Below are positions 1 through 9,335 of a DNA stretch of 64,000 nucleotides, piece after piece. A program made the translations under genes and the position numbers. Numbering within the stretch: position 1 is the stretch's first letter; every line of letters starts with the position of its first letter. The notes beneath the pieces were generated by a model, which was given only the letters and a program-made list of their open reading frames with translations, had not been told where the DNA came from and ran no database searches. The DNA is from Bretschneidera sinensis (lineage: Eukaryota > Streptophyta > Magnoliopsida > Brassicales > Akaniaceae). Where the stretch lies: NCBI GenBank assembly GCA_023935145.1, contig CM043701.1:70882317-70946316 (forward strand). The letters run 5' to 3'.

Positions 1-204
1 TTGAGAACGAAGGTCCATTTCTCTTCCTTTTTGAAATCACGATTCTTATTTATTTTTTAAAATAGTTTGTAGATGAATGTGTTAGCATTAGTCATGACCT
101 TCGGCTGTGATTCTTCCGCGAACGCATAGCACAAAGAAATCACATCCGTCGGACCGTCCCTACTTTCTATATACTTTGTAAGCACTTGCTAGAAACTCTT
201 GCAG

Positions 205-1809
205 GTTTTGATAGATTATCAGGAGGTCCTTCAGCTAAGCTATAATTTTTTGAATGACGGAACCATTTTATCTTCTTTGAGTGGACTTGCATCTCTCAAA
301 TCTCTAAATCTATCACTGAATTCGTTGACTGGATCAATCGAAATTGATGGCAAGCTTATACTTTTGCACCTAACGCCTATACATATTATATATAGTGAGA
401 CTTACATTTGGGATTTGCGCTGTACAATTTAATAACTCAATTGACTTGATTCTTTAGAAAAGAGGAAAGAAAATTAAGGTTTTACTCAGCCAATGTGCAA
501 ATCAAAATCTTCTACTTCTCTAAGCATCTAGACTGATACATTTCAATGAGTTTAGGCAGGACTAAATAGTTTAACCAGCTTGGAGGAGTTGGATCCAAGC
601 CTCAATCATATTGAAACCTTTGGTTCTTTCCGTGGTATGTCATTGATCTCAACTTCACTGTATCTACTGTGAACATGGAAAGCAGTGCATTACATTGTAG
701 AAACTGTGTACAGGTATTCAAAGTGTATTAACATTGAGCAATCTGGAAGTCCTCGACTTGAGTGATAATCATTTCAATAACAGCATATTATCATCTTTAA
801 GAGAGCTATTATCTCTCAAACATCTACATATGGGATCCAACAGACTGAAGGGATCATTACATGTCAAAGGTTAGACTACGGAGGGTGATCGAATCATTAA
901 AGTCTCACGTAGTTTGGTTTAGGCTTCTAAATTGAGGGTTTATTTGGTTTACGGTCAGATAAAGTGTGATATTATTACTATTTATATGAAATAAGATAAA
1001 GGATATTAAAGAGATAATATCTTAATCTTATATCTGGTGGTTCATGAGATTGCTGAATTGGGGTTAAAGTGGGATAAGACGTCTAAGTATCAAAATAACC
1101 TAGCATTATTCATCATCCTTAACAATTTTTAATTTTCTTACAAGCCCTCAAATTTAATTATTATGATATTTTTATTATTATAATTACTATTATAATAATA
1201 TATAATGATTATTATTTTTATCATCATAATTATAATAATTATTATCATTACTATAATAATATTTTCATAATTATAATTACCAAAATGATAATTATTATTA
1301 TAATTAATAATAATAATTATTATTATAATCATTACTATTATAGTTAAAATAATAATTCTTATCATACTAATAATTATTAATATAATTATTATATATTCAT
1401 TAATATAATTATAATTATTGTAATTATGATATTAATAATTATTATCATTATCATTAATATATTATTATAAATATAATAATAATAATCATTATCATTATAT
1501 TAATTATTATTATCATCAACATTAAAAAATTATTACATTTATTATCATTTTAATTATTATAGTTTTATTTTTATCATTGTAATTCCTATTGTAATTGTAA
1601 TAAATAATATTTATTATTGAATTATTATTTTTATCATCATAATTATAATAATTATAATTACCATAATAATATTTTATAATTATTATTATTATCATTATAA
1701 TTTTAATGTTGTTATTAATATAAAAATAATAATAATATTTTGTCATTATAATAATAATAATCATTATTATTATTAATATTATTATTATTATAAAAATACT
1801 AATTATCAA

Positions 1810-1867
<58 letters not shown>

Positions 1868-2602
1868 TATTCAATGGTAAAAAAATCAAAAAAAAAGATT
1901 TAGTCTCGCATAAGTGGGATAAATTTTATCCCAAGAAAAAATGTGAGATAAAAAATATAAGATTAAGATTAATTTTATCATACCTTAATTACACATGAAT
2001 AATAAATCTTCACAACTAAAATAAAGATAATTATTTATATTAAATTAAAATAGTTCAATCTCACTTTAATTTTACCGATCAAACGGACTTAAACGTTGTA
2101 TTTCATTTGCGGTAGCTTAGAATCAGAATATAAGAGCAATTACCTGTCAAAAATAGAATATAAGATCAATTATGAAGTCTATTGTAAAGAGTGTGAAGTA
2201 AAGTCATATCAGCAATATCAGGTGGTACACGTATGTTTGCACGAGTTAATTCTCGTACCACAAACAACTAGGTAGTCTAACATTGAGTATCAGTACGGCT
2301 TCAAGGCCATTTTGCGGGTACTCATGCAACAAACATAACAACAAGATTACAGCTCCAACCATTGCAGGATTTCATTTTTCGATTTTTCTTATTTTAGTTG
2401 ACTCGATAAGATCTGTCATTGTCCAAGCAGTTTGAGGGTTGTTTTAATTTCTCTTCTCATTTGCAGGCATAAGAAGTTTGAGCAAGTTATAAAAGTCCTT
2501 AATCTGGATGGAAACAAACCAATGGGAGGCATTCTACTATAGTCGATGTGGGCATTCCCTTCCCTTAAAACCCTTTATATTGGTGGTAATAATTTTAAAT
2601 GA
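205..2602 (+). pseudogene. LRR receptor-like protein, fragmentary pseudogene
   Basis: Four exon-like blocks each encode leucine-rich repeats: 205-349, 560-634, 714-869 and 2467-2602. Each starts after an AG acceptor and the first three end in phase 1, the exon pattern of plant receptor-like proteins in which single LRRs sit on small exons. Visible repeats include LEVLDLSDNHFNNSILSSL in the third block and LKSLNLSLNSLTGS in the first. Intact relatives are plasma-membrane receptors in defence or development. The fourth block has a stop (TAA) and a frame change near 2491, a further TAG near 2540 and a final stop at 2600, and then gives way to transposon sequence. The first block ends at GC (GCAAGC) rather than GT. 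No membrane anchor or 5' start is present in the window. It is almost certainly a relic. The LRR assignment is firm; the subfamily is inference. Confidence 0.7.
1135..1870. repeat. ATT/TAA-rich low-complexity block
   Basis: About 730 bp made almost only of A and T with interspersed ATT, TAA and ATC triplets, ending in an uninterrupted (ATT)n run at about 1811-1866. It sits inside the last intron-like gap of the LRR pseudogene. Apparent open frames on the minus strand here are runs of Ile, Asn and Tyr codons, not genes. Confidence 0.9.
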
Positions 2603-2649
2603 TAAATGTGAACGATTCGAAATCTGTCAATCACACGATTTATAAACAG

Positions 2650-2658
<9 letters not shown>

Positions 2659-2680
<22 letters not shown>

Positions 2681-2691
2681 TACAATATACT
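2659..2691. repeat. (TA)n microsatellite
   Basis: A TA dinucleotide run following an A tract, at the edge between the LRR pseudogene and the LTR-like block. No coding content. Confidence 0.85.
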
Positions 2692-2692
2692 C

Positions 2693-2990
2693 ATGTTCAC
2701 TCCAGAATATGGCTACGTCATGCCAGAAGTTTCACTATAATCAACCTCACAAATCTCTCGTTACAATGTGCGCTCAGTACATAGAGAGTATTTATAAGCA
2801 ACTTAAGAAGCTCTAATTAAGGTTTTCGTCTTGCTGCAAAACCACGGCTATTCATGGGCCCAAGCCCAAACTGCTAAGCAAAAAACCATACCCAAAACAT
2901 GTATAGGGCCCGAAATTTTCAAAGGCGTTGCCCCCTAACCCCTGCTCGCTCACCAGGGAGCGAGATCCCGTGGTCATCGGGGGTTCTACA
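2693..2990 (-). mobile_element. LTR-like block inserted in a copia gag
   Basis: On the minus strand this block starts with TGTAGAACCC at 2990, exactly where the copia gag homology breaks off. It carries a TATA-like TTATAAATA near 2790-2800 followed by a CTCTCTATG-type start region. GC is higher than the surroundings. I see no internal coding region, so it could be a solo LTR or a non-autonomous element. The lower boundary is uncertain and no clean target duplication was found. Confidence 0.35.
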
Positions 2991-3148
2991 GATTTGGACC
3001 CGTGAACCTCTTCAATGACCCTCCATAGATTGTAATCTTATCCTTCAACAAATATTTTTATTCTATTTTTCCAATAATTATAGTTGGAGCCATTGAACAA
3101 AGGAGGCCTAGTATAAGAATGCCCTTCGGTATACCTATTAGATGTCAT
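2991..3148 (-). pseudogene. Ty1/copia gag N-terminal remnant
   Basis: Minus-strand translation from an ATG at 3148 gives the hallmark start of plant copia Gag: a short leader, then RPPLFNGSNYNYWKNRIKIF, then an in-frame TAA where a Gln codon is usual, then DYNLWRVIEE. Gag is the capsid-like protein that packages element RNA. It lies just inside the primer binding site (3191-3201) of the LTR at 3204-4409, in the same orientation, so the two belong to one element. Homology stops at 2990, where another LTR-like block begins. The remainder of gag-pol is missing. Confidence 0.7.
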
Positions 3149-3190
3149 AGGATTAACTTAATGATTTTAAGCCTGAAATTGAGTACAAAA

Positions 3191-3201
3191 CTCTGATACC
3201 A
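3191..3201 (-). other. Primer binding site, initiator Met-tRNA type
   Basis: On the minus strand this reads TGGTATCAGAG, the standard binding site for the 3' end of initiator methionine tRNA in plant copia elements. It lies 2 nt inside the LTR end at 3204 and sets both the element's orientation and the LTR boundary. Confidence 0.85.
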
Positions 3202-3804
3202 ATTGTAAACCGAGGTTCAAACCCAAGAGGGGGCAAATTGGGTTTTGAAAACTTTTGTTAATTAAACTTGCAAGTTTTTAAACATTTAAATACTCAATGC
3301 ACACAATCAAATAATATACTTGAAAGTAAAGGAGTTCAAGGAAGAAAAAGTGCAAACTTTGTTGATAGTGGTTCGGCAATATCGGAATCTTTCGGACCCT
3401 ACGTCCACTCTCTTCAAGGAACTTCTTTGAAGCAATCCACAAAAACTTTAGTCGTGCAATTTCATGGGTGTTCCACAAACCTTACAATCAATCACTTCCT
3501 CATGGAAGTTAGTCCTTTCCTCACGGAAGCTAATCCCTTCCTCACAGAAGTTACAAAGAAGTGTTTAATCATAAACACTCTAAGAGTTATTACAACTCTT
3601 TCCCCTTTACAATAAATGAGATTTGCTGTAAAGTAAATAGTAGAGAGATAGCAATAAGTGATTTTACAAATGAAAAATCTCTCTTTCAAGAACAAGCTTG
3701 AACAATGGCCCAACAATAAGTATTTCAAAGCTTTTGAGAATTAATGAGCTTTCTTGTTGAATTGAATGTGTTATCTTGCTATTTTAAATGCTCATTGAAG
3801 TTGG

Positions 3805-3812
3805 TTTATATA
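3805..3812 (-). promoter_or_regulatory. TATA box of the copia LTR
   Basis: On the minus strand this reads GGCTATATAAACC around a perfect TATATAAA. It is in mid-LTR and is the likely U3 promoter. The palindrome cluster ends about 95 bp upstream of it. Confidence 0.6.
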
Positions 3813-3907
3813 GCCTTGAATCAATATGGTCGTTTGACACTGATTTGGTAGGTTTGGTGCATTAAATACTCAAGTCCCGTGTCTCAAACAGTTATATTTT
3901 TGAATTA

Positions 3908-4097
3908 CCAGTCGACTGGGTCCTTATACCAATCGACTGGGTCAAGTGAGAAATTTCACTTTTTAGGCTTTGGGAGAGTACCAATCGACTGGGTCCTATG
4001 CACTAGTCTATTGGGAACTTTCTGTCCTAGTTGCCAATTGACTGGGAACCTTCTGTCACATATTCCAGTCGACTGGTATATTGAGCCAATCAATTGG
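3908..4097. repeat. Seven-copy CCAGTCGACTGG palindrome cluster
   Basis: Perfect or near copies of the 12 bp palindrome CCAGTCGACTGG start at 3908, 3929, 3981, 4003, 4034, 4065 and 4086. Two (3908, 4065) are exact; the others carry one to four changes, mostly transitions. Start-to-start distances are 21, 52, 22, 31, 31 and 21 bp. It lies in the U3 part of the copia LTR, upstream of the TATA box. A second such cluster is at 60197-60354. Confidence 0.85.
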
Positions 4098-4409
4098 GTT
4101 GTCCTTCAACCCAGTTTTCCATTTTTCAAAACTATTTTTGACTTAGAAACATTTGTATGAATAGTTTTGTCAAAGTCTTTTGTAAAATGAGCCACAGATC
4201 AAGCTAAGTATTTGAACATGAGAGATTTACAATTGTTTTCATTACCTTAATGCCTATTCTAGATCTTCTGTCTTGTCTTGATGTCTGAATCCAGTTGAGT
4301 TCTTGCATCTTTGTTTTTATGTTGAATGCTTTTACCACTTAAACACTTAGATAAACTGTTAGTGCAATTAGAGTAGTGTTTCGTCATTATTAAAATCAAA
4401 TACGGGTCA

Positions 4410-5560
4410 ACAACACTATTATTCCTTCTTGGATTGTAGATGATCTCATAATTATAGCCCAGTAGTTTAGTGAGGTAGTGTTTCTGCTCTGGAGTTTGTA
4501 TTACTTGATTCATCATGTGTTTGAGGCTGTTGTAATCACTTTTGATGAAAAACTTTCCATTCAACAAGTATTGTCTCCATTTCTTCATAGGACTAGTAAT
4601 GACATATAGTTCTCTTATGTATGTTGATTATCTTTGCATTGTTGGAATAGCTTCTTGTTGAAAAAAGCTATGGGATGAAGAGACTGTAACAATACTACAC
4701 CTACTCCAGTTCCAGAAGCATCAGTTTCAATAGTGAATGGTTAAAAAAAATTAGGTAAACTAAGGATAGGGGTGACAGTCATGGCCTCCTTAAATCTTGG
4801 AATGCTAGTTGAGCATTTAGACTCCGGAAAAAGCTATCATGTTTAAACAAGTCAGTTAAAGGAGTAGCAATCATAGCATAGTTTTAGATAAATCTTCTAT
4901 AGTAACAAATTAAACCTAAGAAGCCTTTTAGTTGCTTTACTATCTTAGGGATAGGCCAATCCAGCATGGCGGTGTTCTTGGTTTTCTGGTTCTACTCCTT
5001 GAGAAGTAATCACATGGCCAAAGTAATTTATGGATACTTGAGGTAGACATTGTAGAACTAAATAAAAATGATGAACATGATCATTGAGGCATTTGCTATA
5101 AATCATAATGTCATCAAAGAATATGATAGAAATTTTTCTAAGGAAATGAGAAAAAACCTAGTGCATGGTAGCCTGGAATGTTGTAGAGGAATTAGTGAGG
5201 CCAAATGGCATTACAAGGAACTCGTAGTAGCCCAAGTGAGTTCTGAATGTTGTTTTATGAATGTCCTCCTTTTTCATCCTGATTTGGTGATAGCCTACTC
5301 TCAAATCCATCTTTGAAAATAGGGTGGCACCATATAATTCATCCATTAGTTCATCCATTGTAGGTATAGGAAACTTGTCCTTTATTGTAAGGTTATTCAA
5401 GGATATTTAGTCCACATAAAACCTTCAGTTTCCATCCTTTTTTCTGGATAGTAATATTAGAGAACTGTAGGGACTAGTACTGGCCTATATTACTCTTTCA
5501 GCTAGCATTTCATAAACTAATTTTTCTATTTCACCTTTCTAAAGTGAGGGTATCTATAAG
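4410..5560 (-). pseudogene. Ty3/gypsy reverse transcriptase-RNase H remnant
   Basis: On the minus strand the reverse transcriptase starts near 5560. The 5400-5158 segment shows [14 protein letters not shown] and the LVMPFGLTN motif, and the catalytic region reads FFDDIMIYSK near 5130-5100. RNase H follows from about 4740, with HPIAFFNKKL, then IKSDYNSLKHMM and LLGYNYEIIYNPRRNNS, ending at 4410 where the copia LTR has inserted. Integrase is absent. Several stops and frame changes break the frame. The enzyme would copy element RNA into DNA in cytoplasmic particles. Clade not determined; the motifs fit a general plant gypsy element. Confidence 0.8.
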
Positions 5561-5867
5561 GCCTCATATTGACTGGTTTAGATCCAAGATATAGGGGAAT
5601 GCCATGGTCAATGGATCTTGGAGGTGGTAATCCACTTGGTTTATAAAATACTGAAGTGTTTTCTTGCAGAACTTGTTGAACTTCTAGAATGTCAGTCTTA
5701 CACCATTACCATCTAATTTCTTGAGAGAGCTAAAAGAAACAGGCTCAGCTTGTAGAGCTAAATCTGCCCATATGTGAATTGTATTGCCAAACTAGCTAAA
5801 TTCCATAGTTGATTTAGCATAGTCTGTTGTTATGGTCCAAGAATTTGTAACCATTGTACCCCCAGAA

Positions 5868-6263
5868 TTAAGTCAACTCCTTGGACAGAATGAACATAAA
5901 AATCAGTGATAAATGTATGTTTCTGGAGGGAGAATGTGACTTTGTGACAAATACCTTCACAAGCAAACATTTCACCATTTCCAACTTGAACTTCAAAGTG
6001 TTGAGATGGTGATATAGGTAATCCAAAAAAATTGATATCTTTTCTTGGATGAAATTGTGCGTGCTACCTCCATCAATGAGTACTTGAACTATGGAATTAT
6101 TTACAATTGCATGCAATCCTAATGTCTTTAGTTTTTTTTGCCCAATTAAAGCATGTAGACTAATTTTTGGTGGTGTGTCATATGGTTGTGTAACAAAAGG
6201 ATTAAAGAAGTCATCAGGATCTGTGGAGTCACATACCTCTCTTTCCAATAGCAATAGAGACAT
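5868..6263 (-). pseudogene. Gypsy aspartic protease remnant
   Basis: The minus-strand translation contains LHAIVNNSIVQVLIDGGSTHNF, a retropepsin-like segment in which DGGSTHNF stands for the active-site D(S/T)G triad of gypsy proteases. The frame is open for about 130 codons but truncated on both sides. Order on the minus strand is gag, protease, reverse transcriptase and RNase H, as expected for one gypsy element interrupted downstream by the copia LTR. Confidence 0.7.
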
Positions 6264-6479
6264 TTTTTCCTGTGCATTGATGTCCTAGACGGAACTTGTC
6301 ATCATAGTGGAAGCACAATCATTTCTTTATTTTTTGTTACACTTCTTGGGCCGATAGTCTCTTGACTGGAAGTTTGTTGACATGGGGGGTTGACATAAGG
6401 GATTGCAACTTGTATAAGAGGAGGTTTTGGTCCCAAGATTGATCCAGGATGCACTAGCTTGTGTTCCCAAGAACTGTTA

Positions 6480-7200
6480 ACAGGTCTTTATGATCCCCAT
6501 CTTTCTTCTTGTAAATGAGTAAGACCTATTGCATCATGAAGATCTTTTGGTCTATGAGCCAGGAGTTCCCTTCTTATACGAGTTTTTAGGCCATAAATGA
6601 AATAGTTCTTAAGGAACTCATATGATAATCCATATACTCTACTAGAAAGTGCTTCAAATTTTGATTGGTAGTCCAAGACAAAAGTGTCTTAAGTCAGCTT
6701 GGTGAGGACTCCTTGAGGTTCTTCATAAAAAGAGGATCCAAATCTTATTTAGATTGCTCTTACAAAGTTTTTCCATATATCAACTGTTTTAGTGTGATGA
6801 ATCCACTGAAACCAGCTAGTTGCAAGCTCTTCTAGATATAATGAAATAGGTTAGAGTTTTTGGTATTTTGGAATGTCATAGAATGAGAAGAATTACTCAC
6901 CTTGAAACAACTAATCAATAGGATCACCTTCTCAGAATGTTGCTAATTCAATATTCATGTTCTTGCCAATAGAAAATGGAATTGAGTGATTCTGAGATTG
7001 ATCTGAGCATTATTGGTGCACGGTCTCTACCTTATGGTGTTACTTCTTGAGTACTTCTATTTCATTAGCCACTCTCTTGAGTTCTTATTGTAGAGGGGAA
7101 ATCTCATCCCTCAAGAACTTGCTTAATCTTTCCCATGAAAACTCATTTTTGTCTGCCTTTGATCTAACACCTTTTGTCATTGTGGGAGAACTAGAATTTT
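6480..7200 (-). pseudogene. Gypsy gag remnant
   Basis: The minus strand at 6676-6488 encodes a Retrotrans_gag-type stretch: YQSKFEALSSRVYGLSYEFL followed by FIYGLKTRIRRELLAHRPKDL and a helical tail. The upstream part to about 7200 matches in position but is broken by stops. Gag would form the particle shell. It lies between the LTR-like sequence at 7240-7690 and the protease at 6263-5868, on the same strand. Confidence 0.6.
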
Positions 7201-7239
7201 ATGTGCTTAGTAACAATGAAAGCACCAATTTTATACAGT

Positions 7240-7690
7240 CAAATAGTCAGTTGATGTATCAAGGATGATGGAGGATGTTGATATATGGAATAGGAGGAGA
7301 ATGGAAGGAGAAAAAGGGTTCTTGATTCGATTTCAAGAGGGACTCTAAGAAGAAAAGATGAAGAATTGCTGAATATACTTTTCTGATTATTACTTCTCTT
7401 CTATCAAGCTTATATATCTGGTCAGTTTAGTAGTTAGATACAAGATTGCTAGTTGTTCTCTTTTTCTAACTAACTACTAACAATCTTAACTAACTACTAA
7501 TGAAGCTCATTCAACCTCCTTAATTCTCCTTGTACCTTGCTGACCTATAGTAGTTTCAATCTTCTTACCTTGCTGTTACTTGTACCATTGAGGCTTCCTT
7601 AAACACTCTATTGGCCTTAGTTTGGATTAAAAAGGAAGTTTAGGTGTTTGAGCTGCCTTAGTAACTGGTTCTGGAGATGTAGTTGTATCA
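7240..7690 (-). mobile_element. Probable 5' LTR of the 4410-7690 gypsy element
   Basis: Upstream of gag on the minus strand, this stretch contains a TATA-like AGATATATAAGC near 7412-7423 and ends near 7240 just before AAATTGGTGCTTTCATT, a sequence often found at the LTR/primer junction of plant gypsy elements. The outer end is probably the CA-type end near 7690. No second LTR is available for comparison, so the boundaries are approximate. Confidence 0.4.
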
Positions 7691-8767
7691 CTTGTCAATG
7701 AAATTAAGCGAATGGAGGATGCAACAAGAACAACAAGGACTCTTTGAAGGTGCCACCACTAGTGGGGTACCTATCTCCCCACTAGCTACCTTCAAGGGTC
7801 CTGAGAACCCAAAATCATAGAGAGAAGAACACACAAAAAAAAAAAAAATCCTCATGGCTCAAAAGGAAATGACTAAGAACATAGTTCTTTTCATCCAACT
7901 CATCCCAAACAGTTCCTGGTGTGTAGAACACCATAAGGCCAATAGCTTAAAGCTTTGAGAAAAAATTGTAAAATAAAATAGGAAAACTAAAAAATGAAAG
8001 CAAACCTATCCATAGATCTTAGGGTTTTATTTTTTATCTTTTATTTTATAAAAAAAAAAAGGCCAAACACAGGAGTAAAAATCGAGAACTTCAAAATCTA
8101 AAGATTTCAAATCCGAAACCCATTAAGAAAAATAAGAATCATAATCAAATCCAGAATCAAACGCAAACAGTAGCAATGATCCAAAGGTACAACAAGATCC
8201 AAATAAATCAAAGGGATATACTTGCAAATCGAAACACCAAAAGCAACTCTAAGCTACCCAGTAGCACAAAATCTCCTAAATCCTCGTTTTTTCTCTTGAT
8301 ATTACAATATTTTTTACATGAATCAAAAAAGAAATTACTCTAGCTTTTTGGTCCCCTCTCTCCCTTTTTCTTCTAGATCTAGAACTTGAAAAATAAGAGA
8401 ATATCAAGTTATTTATAAGTGAAATCGAAAGCAAAAGAAAACTCTAAAAATTGAATGAACGATCAAGGATGAGCAAAAAGTTTCCACGTTTTGCCACGTA
8501 TGGGAACACAAAAAATAGATCATGACTCATCGAGTAATTTTGCTGAACCCAAGAGGCATGCAATAATTGGTGCATCGCGCAAGACATTAGGGAGTTAATT
8601 TGATGAAGACCAATGAAATAATGAAGGGGTAAGCTTGATTTGAGTGAGGATTAGTGAGGGCCATGATTAGAGGGAAGTTTAACAGAGACATGAGAGAGGT
8701 AAAGTTAATTAGTAGATAGAAGTGAGAGTGAGGGATTATGAAGATGAGGACTAGGGTTCAGGGGGAA
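7691..8767. other. Gene-free stretch, possible relic promoter
   Basis: No recognisable protein. There is an imperfect inverted repeat at about 7743-7798, with arms built around CTAGTGGGG/CCCCACTAG separated by about 9 bp. On the minus strand a TATA-like TTATAAATA near 8408-8416 is followed by a T-rich leader-like sequence, as in a gene promoter with a 5' UTR intron, but no coding exon follows. Function unknown. Confidence 0.4.
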
Positions 8768-9245
8768 ATAAAAAATGTATTGTGATAAATCGTGTGGTCC
8801 ATCCAGCGATGGGAAATAAAAAATGCATCATGAAAAATCGTGTGGCCTATTAGTGACAAAAAAAATAAAAATATACATCATAGTCGATCACGTGGTCCAT
8901 CCAACGACGAAAAAAAAAATGCATCATGATAAATTACATGGTTTATCAGTGATGGAAAAAAAAACAAATACGTCGTGGTGGATCGTGTGGTCCATCCAAC
9001 GATGGCAAAAAAGTACATCAAGATAAATCGTATGGTTTATCAATGATGAGAAATAAAAAATGCATCATGATAAATTGTGTGGTTTATCAGCGATGGAAAA
9101 TGGAAAAAAATATACCATGATGAATCACATGGTTCATCAGCGAGTGAAAGGTAAATATATATAGTGATGAATCGCAAGGTTCATCACCAATAGAAATGCC
9201 AAAATATATCGTAATGAGTTGTGCGGTTCACCAATAATGGAAAAG
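8768..9245. repeat. Degenerate ~48 bp minisatellite, about ten units
   Basis: About ten head-to-tail units of 44-52 bp. Each has the plan A-rich tract, TGCATCATGATAAATCG, TGTGGT, CCATC or TTATC, AGCGATGGAAAA. Adjacent units differ by up to a third of positions, mostly transitions. The array ends about 90 bp before the Athila-like element at 9336 and is not part of its LTR. No coding meaning is visible. Confidence 0.75.
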
Positions 9246-9330
9246 GAAAATAATAATGGTAAGATGTTAAATCCTGTATTGCAAAACCTAAAAGGTAAAT
9301 ATAGAGTACATGTCTAGTGATTGCATAATT

Positions 9331-9335
9331 ACCAG
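9331..9335. other. Left target-site duplication ACCAG
   Basis: Five bases directly before the left LTR. The right-hand partner ACTAG at 18143-18147 differs by one transition, consistent with an old insertion. Confidence 0.55.

Larger units (their letters stand above)
3204..4409 (-). mobile_element. Copia 5' LTR, 1.2 kb
   Basis: On the minus strand the LTR runs from TGACCCGTAT at 4409 to TTTACA at 3204, so it has TG...CA ends, and is followed 2 nt later by the Met-tRNA primer site and gag. The upper boundary falls inside the RNase H reading frame of a gypsy element, right after an NNSVV peptide, which marks the insertion point. It contains a TATA box at 3805-3812 and a cluster of seven palindromes at 3908-4097 upstream of that TATA box. 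The matching 3' LTR is not in the window; only the LTR and about 160 bp of gag survive. Confidence 0.75.

Noticed and set aside
1138..1809. Two minus-strand open frames rich in Ile, Asn and Tyr
   Set aside because: They are translations of the ATT/TAA low-complexity block; no start context or family.
8768..9245. CRISPR-like look of the spaced repeats
   Set aside because: Plant nuclear DNA, whole units repeat with no unique spacers, and units are degenerate. The same applies to 36690-37480.
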